DNA of 64,000 nt, taken from positions 248,001 through 312,000 of the forward strand of contig QEYB01001528.1 in NCBI GenBank assembly GCA_017562135.1, in the 5' to 3' direction. The stretch is from Dipylidium caninum. Taxonomy: Eukaryota; Platyhelminthes; Cestoda; Cyclophyllidea; Dipylidiidae. Both the position numbers and the translations under genes were made by a program. Below are positions 12,606-22,453 of this stretch, piece by piece (positions within the stretch are counted from its first letter, which is position 1; every line of letters begins with the position of its first letter). The notes beneath the pieces are model-generated. The model saw only the letters and a list, made by a program, of their open reading frames with translations. It had not been told where the DNA came from and did no database searches.

Positions 12606-15600
12606 AAGGCGGATTTCCCCGCTCTGGCGTGACCACAGGCCACGAGGTCAATGTGGACAAAACACCCCCGACTGCGGCGTGAATGGCCCGTCTTTTCTCC
12701 CTTTCGTCGCCCACTTTGGGAGTTTTTGACTGGTCTCCGACCTCGGAGAAGCCCACCCTAAAGCGTTGGCCCCTAAAGCGAAATGGCGGCGTGGCGGGAA
12801 ACGTAGCCGAACCCTGTAAAATAATGAAAAGTTGCGCAGATCATAGGGAAACCACCTTGCTGTTGTTGTTCTGTCAACTTTGCACAATCATGCGGAAGAG
12901 AATTGTGTGTAAATCTGCCTGTCACCCTAAAAGCAGTGTGTCTCGGCCTTTTTGTGTGACGAGAGAAAAATTTTCGCCTTCTTTGAATTCAAATTTCGCT
13001 TTGTCTAATTAGATAGAGAACATGACGCTTTCAGGGCTCGCAGCCGCCACTAAACCAGAAATTGCGGTTAAAAGTGCTGAAGTGTCCGGTTAATAAAGGC
13101 AACAGCCTCCAGAAGAATAAAATTGTACGATCAGTGGAAGAAATCGGCCAGTGTGGAGGGTGGAAGCTGCCGTGCTAAAAGCCGAAGGCTGCTGAAACGC
13201 GTTCGGCTTTGATGGAAGTCCGCGCGGCTTCTCGCGAAGTCTTTGGTTTGATCGGACCGACTTGCTCGCATGCCGACTCCTCCCGCCCCACTGTGCTCCT
13301 CAAATGCCTGCCGCTTCGCGGTTACACTGCGCCTTCCGGGCCCGAGGAGCAGTGCGGTGGAGGTGTCAGGTCCACATTCTCTTCGGCCATGCCGCCGGCC
13401 ACGGGGAGCACGTAGAAACCCGTAACACGTGAATTCATCGTTTCCTCCCCTTCAGAAGATTAGGTGGGTCGCCAGCAAGCTGTGGCAAACAAAGGCTCCT
13501 CCACACTGGTGTGTTGTCTGGTGATTTGGGTGAGGGGCGAAGAAGTCACGAAAACTCTCCGTGTCGCCTCTTCTCCTCCACACTCCACCGACAGCAGCAT
13601 TCTACCACCGAGTTTTACAAGCCCCACTCGTTTACGTGGGTCAAGGGTGCTTCAACGGGGGACAAAAGGCACGCTTTTGACCTGTTGTGGGCCTCCTCAT
13701 CCTCCTCTCAAATCTTCCCCATCGCCGCGCAGACGCACACTGTCTGGCGGAGGAGGAGTGGAGATGCCTTTGTCAACAATTTGTTCACTCTCCCCTCCTC
13801 AATCCACCACTACTGGGCGTTTCAACTGCACCCGGTTTTGAGTGGCTGTGACAAGGTAAAAATTCTTACCGAATATGGTGTTCCGACCGTGATCATACTG
13901 AAAAGAGGAGGCAAACAGAAAAGGTCAAGTCGGCAACGCGAAACGAAGGCAGTTTAAAATCTTAACTTTACAAGGCCTCGTCAAAAAAACCCAGACTTCA
14001 CAGAGCATCCCCGTTGGATTTTCTAGTGCCAAACTTCCTAAAGCTCGCGTATTCTACTACGGTGAGCGAAAATTACTGAAGGACGGAAGGGTGCCCAGCG
14101 AGAGGCACGTCGTAATGAGGCAGCTCCGTGCGTGCCACCGCCTAATGCGGGAAAAGGTGCGGTCAAGTGCAGTGAGGGGACGGGGAGAATTTCAACCATC
14201 GTCTTCGGATTTATGTTTTTTTGTCAGCATGTCAGCAAATCCTCACTTTTGCGTACTTCATTTTGGTAAATGTGGGCGTCAGGCCACAGCGCACAGTTGA
14301 CCCTGACCTAAACGACTTCGAAGTAATTTGATGAGCTCTGCGACAATTTGAATGCCTTCTCCAGACTTTCACCTCTATATTGCATGCCTGAAGGTTGGTT
14401 TCAGTTTAAAAATCAGTCAGACTGTCATTTTTCATGGAAATAAGCATTTTTTGAGGTTGCTACAGTGGCCTCAAGGCATGGCACTCGTGGTGCGAGTTGG
14501 TGGCAAGTCGCTCGGAGACAAATCCAGCCTTAGCACCGACGGCACGCCAGACTCGGTGATCTGAGCATTTCGCCGCTGCAAATGGCACTTTCACCGGCGC
14601 CTTTTCTGGCCTAACTCTGCTTTTGATGGTGCGGGGTTGCTGTCTGTCGAGGAATCGGTGTAAGAAACTAAGTAGTCCATTTGCCATCGTTTGTGTGGCA
14701 GTGTAAAGAAGCCAGAAGAGACGAAGTGCTCGGTTTCCACTCTCTGCACCAACCGTTACTGCTTCGAATAGGAGCGGCGATTTTCCCCTCGATCACAGAC
14801 ATCTCGAGAGCACGACTTCATTGAGGGCAACAACCCGGAAGAAATGTCATCACGGAATTTCTCTGCACAGAGACGCGATGTGAAATTAGTAGCTGCGAAA
14901 TCGCTTTCTCCGCCTCTCATTGCCATTTTCGTCCCACTCTCCCAACCTCACTCGCCCACAGACCCTCAAGCTGTTTTCCGCACTGCGTCCTTTGTCTCGC
15001 TTTTCCTACTCGGTGGTTCTCACTGCCGCCGAACTACCATTTCAGCAAGGCCTGGATGCACTGCGCAGTCTCGGCGTCGACCAATCAAATTGAGAGGTCA
15101 AAGGTGACAGAAAATCGTTTCCAAAATCGACCTCCATCCGACTTTACGCGTTCAGAGTTCACACGATGGAGAAGGGATTTTAGGTAAACGCAACTTAAGA
15201 GAAATTTCAGATCAGTGGAAAAGGCATGTTTCATCCAAATGGCTCTGGAGTGCGGGAAATTCGAGGGGAGGCGGAACTTTGGTAAGATATTCGCCGCCCT
15301 GCCTGGGGTAGGCGACACCTGACCAGCAGTCACAAATCATCTTAACTGACTGCTCCGTTTGGTATATGAGGAGTGATGCCAAAAATTATTTTCACCTCTT
15401 CTCATTCTTATCAAAATTCGCTCACTTATACAGTTGTGAGGACGATTGTGTTACGGCCTCCGCAATTAACGTTAGACTAGTAGACTTTGGCAACCTTTTG
15501 ATTAAGCTCACTACAATTTGGTAGTGAACAGAGAGCCAATTTCAATTAGGCCCTTAATTTTCCCCTTACGGTTAGGTTACAAGCTTGAAGAGCTGGGAAA

Positions 15601-16291
15601 TCCTATTTTGCATCACACCATGCATTCAGAAATACACTTCCAGTGAAAAATAGGTTACTAGTATTTAGTAGGAGGAAAATATGACTTAGTAAATTTGGTT
15701 TATAAGGCCGGCGAAGGGGGAGTGAAGCGACCCTACACCCTGAAACTGAACTGAAGAATAGTTTAAAATCACCTCCTCCTTGAAGTTATTTTAGCTACAT
15801 GTGAACCTTTTGGTGCAGACAAATACTTGAAGGTAACTAGACACATCGTCAAACTATTTTCAGGTAACAAAAAACCTTTTCCAATAAACTTGTGAGGAGA
15901 ATTAAATATTATACCAATGCTCATTGGGAATTAATTTCCCTAACTTGCAGCAGTCAGACAGGAAAGGGAAGTAGTAAATAAGGGATGCATTACCAAATCG
16001 GGTAACAGAGACGTTAGAATAATTTCGCTCATTAATGATTATACCAGATGAGTTTTTTCACTATAGACTTAACAGGAGTGAAATCTCAAGTTGAGGAAAA
16101 AACGAGCTTTTTGTCCTTTCAGCCGTCAAATCATGTTCATATTTGTCCCCTCAATTACATTCACGAACAGAGCTTCTACTATAATCCCCTTATTCTTTAA
16201 TCATATGTAGGTATAAAGCACTCAACTCATTTATGCAATTTCTTAGTTGATTTGCTTTGTACTTCATTCTAAGTCAACAATACAAACTTAC
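12606..16291. other. No gene recognised
   Basis: From about 15.3 kb the composition becomes AT-richer. A plus-strand frame at about 13613-13955 is fairly long but unlike anything I know and lacks convincing splice sites. The 3' part of the minus-strand secreted-protein gene that follows probably lies in 13-16.3 kb. One possible last exon starts at 15739 (acceptor TTTCAG, 17 codons in phase 0, then a stop), which I cannot confirm. Confidence 0.3.
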
Positions 16292-16805
16292 TTGACTTAT
16301 ATTCTCCTCCACAATGTGTGATTTCATGCCCATGAGGTGATCTCTCTGTGGAAAAGTCAGGGAGACTTAGTTCATAACGAGAGACAGTGCCTACTGAAAG
16401 ACATAGTGCTTACGGGTATGTTAATTCTAATGTGTAACACCCGGAATTTTAAATCATCAGTACTTTCCAAGTGACGATTTGTTACCATTAACACAAACGT
16501 GTAAAAACGATCCTGCAATAAGAAAAGGCCAATGTAACTTTTATGCTTACTCAAAATTTATAAGTAGAATGTATATTTTGTTCACTCACCACCAATTTAA
16601 CACCCTGCGCCACTTGGAATCGAGTCAGGGGTACTTCCAAGTCGTGCAGGAACATTTCCGAACCACACGATCGTAAATCCTTCAAAATATGGAAACGAGG
16701 ACACTTGCACGGTTCCATCCAATCCATGCAACATCGATGTATTCGGTGTGATCCTAGTAGAGGACGACAAAGGAAGCCGATAAGGAGAAGCGCAAAAACG
16801 ACCAT
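16292..16805 (-). CDS. Secreted Cys-rich protein, first three exons (5' part of gene)
   Basis: Three minus-strand exons follow one another with clean signals, all in phase 0. Exon 1 is 16805-16590: ATG in a good context, then a G|GTGAGTG donor. Exon 2 is 16512-16414: TTATTGCAG acceptor, CCC|GTAAGC donor, 33 codons. Exon 3 is 16345-16292: TTTTCCACAG acceptor, CAA|GTAAGT donor, 18 codons. The protein starts MVVFALLLIGFLCRPLLGSH, a typical signal peptide, followed by RCCMDWMEPCKCPRF with a close Cys cluster and a further Cys at SCGSEMF. Exon 2 opens with DRFYTFVLMVTNRHLE and is rich in beta-type residues. The 123 residues seen do not end in a stop, so the gene continues to lower coordinates, where I could not place the remaining exons securely. 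The CC-(7)-C-K-C cluster recalls small disulfide-rich extracellular modules, but I cannot name a family. Three consecutive consensus exon pairs in one phase make a real gene likely. Confidence 0.6.
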
Positions 16806-16881
16806 CTTTTCGCAGTATCCGCTTAACTTTAAGTGGATAACTTTTTCCCATCGATTATTTAAATTGAATGCGGAGCAGCTG

Positions 16882-16886
16882 ATTGG
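16882..16886 (-). promoter_or_regulatory. CCAAT box upstream of the secreted-protein gene
   Basis: A CCAAT element (minus strand) lies 77 bases upstream of the predicted ATG at 16805, a normal distance. I see no TATA box between them. Confidence 0.4.
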
Positions 16887-16905
16887 CGTGAAATGTTTGA
16901 GTTAG

Positions 16906-17809
16906 TTGATTTACAACCTCCTCCTAACATTCTTTCCTCTAGCAACATGTGCTCCTCCAGTGGGCCCAATGAGAGCGACTCTAAGTTTCCGCGATTTCCA
17001 TGTCACCCCGTTACCCCTTCGCCTTTTCCAGAACTAGACCAAATAACACGAGTTATCCATAACCGTAGCGTATAAATTGTAACAAACTTGGCCATCTATT
17101 TCTTTTACCTTCACCTCCTCGGTTTGTCACAAAATTGGAGAGTTAAGTGAGAAATTTTGCATGCAAAATGGAGGGGAAAATGGTGGTGTACCATCGCTAC
17201 AAGCTATAAATTTGTTATGAGACCACAGACGGGATTTTCATCTTATTTAGATATTCATAAAAGTGCCATTGAGAAAAACGAAGCCATGACGAGTGTGGCT
17301 CTTCGTCCTCTTCCCCGCGTTGGTGCTATTTGTAACTCATATGTAACGTTGTGTTCCCCTTGCTCCAGTAGGGGGACTCAATTGTGGTTACTTTCTTACT
17401 CCAGTTTCTCACATAGAAGTATTTCGCATAACTTTGTGTGAATTACCCGACAAATGTTTGATCCTAACTATCATGAACACCGAAAAATAATATGCCCTTC
17501 AAGGTGTAGCCAAGGCCTCGATGTTTTCGGTGGCTTGCGCCAAATTTAGCCGTTGAGACCGATTTCGCGGTGTAGGTGTCGAGGAGTCAGAGGGCATGGA
17601 AGCTAAGAACGAGGCATGAGGAGGGCTGGATTAATCTGGCCTGAAGCGGTATGAGGCGGAAGGTGAATAGCTGAGACTTGAACCTTTGGGAAGCGGCTTG
17701 AAAACAATTATACTGAATTTACGAGTGAGCAAACACTCGCCTAGAGTATAATATACCATCTACTTATAACTTAAATAGTAAGAGATTAATAGCATTTCTT
17801 TGAACGAGG
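16906..17809. other. No gene recognised
   Basis: Short plus-strand frames exist (16893-17075 and 17157-17441), but neither has a recognisable product or supported splice sites. The sequence is AT-rich and contains no repeat of note until the inverted-repeat arm begins at 17810. Confidence 0.35.
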
Positions 17810-18182
17810 CGTTTTTACGTTAATATCAGCGCTCGAGAGCGGTCAGGCATTAACCCTTCACATTCACACCTCGAGCAGTTCAAACTGCTGTTGGAGTAGG
17901 CAAAGTCTCTTCAAATCTCTCTCCTCATTAAGGAAACCAAAGTGGTTTGAATGTCTCCTTGTCAAGTGAGCGTGGGTGTCGCTGCAACTCCACTGCATTT
18001 CATTTAGCACATTCGCCGATTCGGACTCAGAGTTCGAGGCCTGTCATGACCGCTGACAGTCGTTAAGCCCACGAGAGTGTAGACGGGAGGAGGAATAAAC
18101 AAACCCTCTCCAGTTGAACTCATTCGGTGGGTCGGAGAGCACTTGCAAGAGCATCGACACACACCCAACCGGTTCGCCTCAC

Positions 18183-18232
18183 ACGGAGAGGCGAAGAGCC
18201 GGAGAGGCGAAGAGGCGGAGAGGCGGAGAGCG
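18183..18232 (+). repeat. GGAGAGGCGAAGA-type minisatellite
   Basis: Degenerate tandem units of roughly GGAGAGGCGAAGA. The mirror arm (near 26790-26840) carries the same array with a different copy number, which accounts for part of the arm-length difference. Confidence 0.75.
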
Positions 18233-18459
18233 CAGGGGGCAGGGAGCAGGGGGCAGGTCGAGTGAACGTGGTCAGGACAGAGAAGTGGCTGCTCAGAAGA
18301 CCGTCTGCGTCAATCCTGCCACCCATGCAGTCTTCATCCTCCCGTGGAGGTGACACGACACCTGGTGGCGGTGGAGGGGAGCCTGGAGCCAGGCAAACAC
18401 GGTTTTACTTCGCTGCACCCAACGACTTGTCTCCGTGCCACGAGGGCGCCATTGAGAAG

Positions 18460-18530
18460 AAGCTGAGAAGAAGAAGAAGAAGGAGAAGAAGAAGCTGGGG
18501 AGAAGAAGAAGAAGAAGACGAAGACGAGTG
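18460..18530 (+). repeat. AGA triplet tract
   Basis: A long purine run of AGA units with a few interruptions. The mirror arm has the matching TTC tract at about 26518-26580 with different unit counts. Confidence 0.9.
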
Positions 18531-18633
18531 TCGCAAATCCTGGCAAGTCGTCACGTCCACCCAAGTCCTCGTCCACATCCCCACCGTCCTCACTCGACAC
18601 TTGGCACAACCAAAACTCCCCAGCCTGGAGTAG

Positions 18634-18692
18634 CCTCGTCCCTCGTCTCTCGTATCTCGTCTCTCGTCTCTCGTCCCTCGTATCTCGTCTCC
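18634..18692 (+). repeat. CTCGTCTCTCGTCC-type minisatellite
   Basis: Six or so units of a CTCGT(C/A)TCT-type repeat. The mirror copy near 26374-26412 is shorter, showing copy-number change since the arms separated. Confidence 0.8.
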
Positions 18693-19000
18693 CAGGTCCA
18701 CGACCTCGTTCTCGTCCGCGTCCACGTCAACTCTCACCGAACTGCGTGCATCCCGCACTGCCGTGCTTGCGAGTCTCTGCACTCGAGATGCACCACACAA
18801 ACAGTCCATCGCCCGCCTCTTCTCCCATCTCCACTGGCTGTCTTCTCCTCACTCCCTCGGGCTCGCTCGCCCACTCCCCCCTCCCTGCCTGCCGTCAAAG
18901 CTGCAACCCTCGGGACGATGGAGGAGGAGGAGTCAGGGAGGAGGCGAGAAAAGCGCCTCTTCCACCTGTCCTCCTCCACCGCCACGGAGTCACTGCCTTC

Positions 19001-19062
19001 TCTCCTCCTCCTCCGCCTCCGCCTCCTCCTCCTCCTCCTCCTCCTCCTCCTCCTCCTCCACC
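19001..19062 (+). repeat. CTC triplet tract
   Basis: A homopyrimidine run of CTC units with a few CGC interruptions. The mirror GAG tract is at about 26011-26063 and lacks most interruptions. Homopurine-homopyrimidine mirror repeats of this kind can form triplex (H-) DNA. Confidence 0.92.
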
Positions 19063-19771
19063 TCCTCTGGCAGCCCCGATGAGGTCGTCCGATGCCTCTC
19101 CATGTTAACCAACTCCTCCGCCTCACTGCCACTTCGCCCCGCCGATTCTCGTCCCCCTGTCATTTGCAATCTCAACACACCTTCAACGCTTTTTGCTTGC
19201 CTTCCAGAGGAAGACTGCTGATGAGGCCATTCGAAGGCCCGAGTTCTGCCGTCCCCTCCTTCACCTCCCTCCCCTCCCCTCCCCTCCCCGGTCCCGGCAG
19301 ACACTGCAGACGCCGTCGTCGCCGGCGATGACGTCGTGGCCGAGGCGAGACGTGATGAGGAGGTCTGCAGCTCCCACGATGTCCTTCGATGCCACCGCCA
19401 ATTCTCGTCCACAGCAGCCGTGACGCCGACAAGGCACTCAAGTCTTCTCGCCCCTCGTCACTTCGCCTCGCGTTGGGCGACGAGCTCCACGTCCACATGC
19501 CACGGAGACGAACAGCGTCCTTCTCAACGCGCTCCACGCCGCCTCATCGCCACTTCGGCGCCTTCGTCAGGCTCTGCTCCAACTCGAAGACGCTTTCTTC
19601 CGCCTCCGAGACCCATCTCCACGCCCTGTTGCGCCTCTTCCACGCAGACTCGGTCGCCTAACCCCATTCCCACGACCTTCTCATCTCCTGCATGGCGACA
19701 CTGCCTCCTGCTGCCTCTCGGCCTTTCCCACTTCGGTGCCAAATGCCTCTTTCACTGGAATGTCGACGTGA

Positions 19772-20236
19772 CACTGTAAGATCACCAGACTTTCATCAAA
19801 GCACCACGTTTCCCCTGCCCTTCGCCCCTTCATCACCGCCTCCGCCTCCACCGCCTCCGCCTCCGCCTCCACCTCCTCCGGGTGCCAGTCGAGCGGGAAG
19901 GAGGTCGGGCAGGCCTCGGCTCGTGGCATCATTTCCAGTGGCGGAGAAGAGTGCGATGCCTCGGCAGTTGGCCACGACGAGGGTGAAACGCTGTCCGCGA
20001 GGCCTCGAAGCAGCCTCCCCAACCTTCCCACGGCCTCGAGGGCTCAGGCCCTTGACACGGCAACAGCAGCAGCAGCAAAATCACAGCGCGGAAGCAGCCC
20101 AAAGTCAACGCTTCCTGACTTCTCGAAGTTGTTCACTTTTCAGCCTGCACTCGTCGCCTTCGGGAGAGCATCCGGCGTTTGCCCGACCACTTGGTTGTCC
20201 TCTCAACGCACCTTCAGTTGCTCCTTTCGCAAATGA
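19772..20236 (+). CDS. Candidate coding frame in the left arm, unassigned
   Basis: One frame stays open for about 154 codons to a TGA at 20234-20236 and reads as a low-complexity Ser/Ala/Thr part, then GEECDASAVGHDEGETLSA, an Ala run encoded by shifted CAG triplets, and STLPDFSKLFTFQPALVAFG near the end. Comparing the two arms, differences in this frame are one synonymous Leu change, one Thr/Ala change, a 6-base and a 12-base length change (both multiples of three) and a different stop context. Single-base indels do occur elsewhere in the arms. That is weak evidence of coding constraint, because triplet repeats change by threes anyway. There is no start codon in the frame, so it would need an upstream exon. 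The family is unknown. Confidence 0.22.
   Translation, partial: HCKITRLSSKHHVSPALRPFITASASTASASASTSSGCQSSGKEVGQASARGIISSGGEECDASAVGHDEGETLSARPRSSLPNLPTASRAQALDTATAAAAKSQRGSSPKSTLPDFSKLFTFQPALVAFGRASGVCPTTWLSSQRTFSCSFRK
19837..19880 (+). repeat. CCGCCT hexamer/triplet tract
   Basis: A run of CCGCCT and CCACCT units. The right arm (25208-25250) has one six-base unit fewer. Confidence 0.85.
20061..20078 (+). repeat. CAG triplet run, variable between arms
   Basis: CAA plus four CAG units before a final CAA here, against nine CAG units in the mirror arm (25001-25029). Confidence 0.9.
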
Positions 20237-20256
20237 AACCACCTGAAACGACCTGA

Positions 20257-20281
20257 AATGAAGTGAAGTGAAGTGAAGTGA
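20257..20281 (+). repeat. GTGAA pentamer array
   Basis: Four to five GTGAA units. The mirror array in the right arm (24797-24823) has one more unit. Confidence 0.85.
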
Positions 20282-21667
20282 GTCTGCAGGCGACTGGCAA
20301 AGCGCGGCCTCCTTCCCCTGCCAGGAGAGACAAAACACTACTCCCAACGTCTTCGCAATGCGTCCTGCTGACAAACTGCGGCTACCGCATTCGGGGCGGC
20401 GTTCTTCAGTCAGTTTACCTCGGCCTCGACTGGATGCACCGTCTGCTCCGGTGAATTATGATTCCTTGATTGGAATTGCAGCATGACACGAGTGACATGT
20501 GTCACTTGACGTGTGCTCACAATCACAAGGCCTGCACAACTGGGGCCTCTGCCACCTCGCACATCCTCCACCAGTACTTCGGACTGGGTGGCAGCGGCGC
20601 CTCGCACCCCCCTTCCCCCCCCCCGGTGACCTTGACCTCTCGTCGTCGTCGTCGCCGTCGTCGTCATCTTCACGCAACCGCCACCAGTTGAAACACGTGA
20701 CAGGACGCGAAAGCACGGACTGCGGGCCAGTGGGGACGCGCGTCCCGCCTCCACGCCTCAGCTCCACATCCAACGCCTGTCCATGGCAACAAATGCTCTC
20801 CCTTCAGCTCTCCAATCGCACCCACAGATTGTGCACTTTATCCGCCACTTTCCATCGGGGAGAGTTGAGAAAAAAAGTAGGAATATGGCAAATCTCCCTA
20901 CCCCTCCCCTCCCCCCACTGCTCTTTCTCTTTTTTGTTCACCCTTGTCCCTGCTGGCTCCACCGTCTGCTCCGGTGCAAATGCGAGTTTTATATCCTCGA
21001 GGTTGCGCAGTTTCATGAAATATTAGTCGACAAACAGGCACAATCTGTCCAAATTTCACTTTTCCTGCACATGTTCTCGACTAATTTGGGTTTCGGTGAG
21101 GAAAGAGGGCCGCGGGGCGACTGCCTAACTGGCAAAATTCACCTCTCACCGACAGTCTGAGAGTATTAATGCGCGGATTAGCATTTTACAACTTTATTTT
21201 CGCGTGTGTACACTCCGCTTTTCCCCACCGACGAAAATATTCCCACCACACTGTGGAGCCGGTTTTCTCTCACCTTATGCAACCTCAGACGACCTTGCAT
21301 GTTTTGGCGAAGAAAAGCCTGTCGTTTCAAAGTGGAATTTTGTTCTAATTGGCAGGCAGTTGACACAGGTATTCGCTTTGTTTGAGTGCGCACACATGAC
21401 ACTCGGCGCGCTAAATGACGTGTCCCCGCGGCCCTGTCTCCCTCCTGTTTACCACAAACGCAATTTGCCGACTGGAGCCTTTGCCCAGTAAACAGTGGAA
21501 GCAACTTTTCGTGTGCTCATCTTCAAGTCCAAGTGGAAGGGATTTCGTCACGTTGATTGGCCTGGCCGGTGGCGCTGGGGCGTTGGGGGGCGGGGATGGG
21601 GTGTTTCTAGTTAAATTAGCCATAAAATGCACAATAATAATAATAAAATCCACCATTGTCGTTTCCC

Positions 21668-21832
21668 TGACTCATTTCACCTCTCGCCGACGTTCACTGT
21701 TAACCGCCGAGCGACCTGCGAACTCCTCGTCCCATCGCCCCCGCGATAAGTCACGCCGACCGACTGACCTGATCGTTAAAGCGCGCGTGAGTCATCGGCC
21801 CGCTGACTCATCCCCTCGGCGGTAATGAGTCA
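21668..21832 (+). promoter_or_regulatory. Cluster of four consensus AP-1 sites
   Basis: Perfect TGACTCA/TGAGTCA heptamers occur at 21668-21674, 21788-21794, 21804-21810 and 21826-21832. The last three lie within 45 bases. This is the binding site of bZIP factors such as Fos-Jun. The target gene is not evident. The cluster sits in the spacer of the inverted repeat. Confidence 0.55.
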
Positions 21833-22409
21833 TGCCGCTGCCGCCGTCGGACTGGGCGCGCGCGCGCGCGAGCGAAGTGCGTCGAGGAATTAGACAAACA
21901 AACAACTAAAAGAGGCCCTCGACCCCTCGATTTACCGCCTTCGTGGGGAATTTGAAAAAAAGTAACAAAAATTGCGCAGTTTTCTCCATTAAAGTGCACC
22001 AATTATGAAGGGTGTCAAGGCTAATCGAGTTGAAAAATCTGCCCTGAGCGAGGGCAACTCGCCTTGCCCCTCGTGACCTGCAAGTGGCGGTGAAGGAGGT
22101 CACAGCTCGCACACTCGTGATTTTAATTTGTGACCTGTTGTGTCAGTGGCCGGCTTGCCTTTGTGTCTGACATTTGGAATGAGTGACACCCACTCGACAA
22201 TCACACGCAACTCTTTAGACCTTTCCTCATCGCCCCTTTTTTTGTAAAACGTAAATTATATTTGGGAATATCAACTGGACATCGTCAGAAGTGCTCATTG
22301 TCACTTTTTGCGGTCGCCTCAAATGAGTCCGCGCTGAAAGTGATAAAGCCGAGTTTGTGTAGATGATATTCTCACTTCTCCACAAATCACCTTCACCAAC
22401 AATACGGAT

Positions 22410-22453
22410 ATGGACGTCCTCTCAGTGAAGCAGCTTTTAAATATTCTACTGGT
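22410..22453 (+). CDS. Possible short initial coding exon
   Basis: ATG opens a 14-codon frame (MDVLSVKQLLNILL) that ends in phase 2 at a perfect GGT|GTAAGT donor. I could not find a matching downstream exon, so this is a lead rather than a gene. Confidence 0.2.

Larger units (their letters stand above)
17810..20956 (+). repeat. Left arm of a large inverted repeat (about 3.1 kb)
   Basis: The sequence from CGTTTTTACGTTAATATCAG at 17810 to CCTTGTCCCTGCTGG at 20956 recurs as its reverse complement at 24116-27208. Arms match closely over their whole length. Differences seen include microsatellite and minisatellite copy number, scattered substitutions and single-base indels (for example an extra C near 19154 and an extra A near 19610 in this arm). 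The interior is dominated by triplet and purine/pyrimidine repeats that create many overlapping long open frames on both strands. The divergence argues for a genuine genomic palindrome rather than an assembly echo, though long-read confirmation is needed. Outside both ends similarity falls off sharply. Confidence 0.92.

Noticed and set aside
13511..13957. 148-codon plus-strand frame
   Set aside because: No homology recognised, no supported splice sites and low-complexity Ser stretches. Overlapping frames of similar length exist.
16893..17075. A 60-codon plus-strand frame with its own ATG just beyond the minus-strand gene
   Set aside because: The ATG is seven bases from the CCAAT box, there are no convincing splice sites and the product is unrecognisable. 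Probably upstream promoter sequence.
18127..20246. Many long proline-, serine-, arginine- and leucine-rich frames on both strands of the left arm (and mirrored ones in 24300-26900)
   Set aside because: They are readings of CTC, CCG, AGA and CAG repeats in all frames. Single-base indels between the arms break most of them, so they are not listed as genes.
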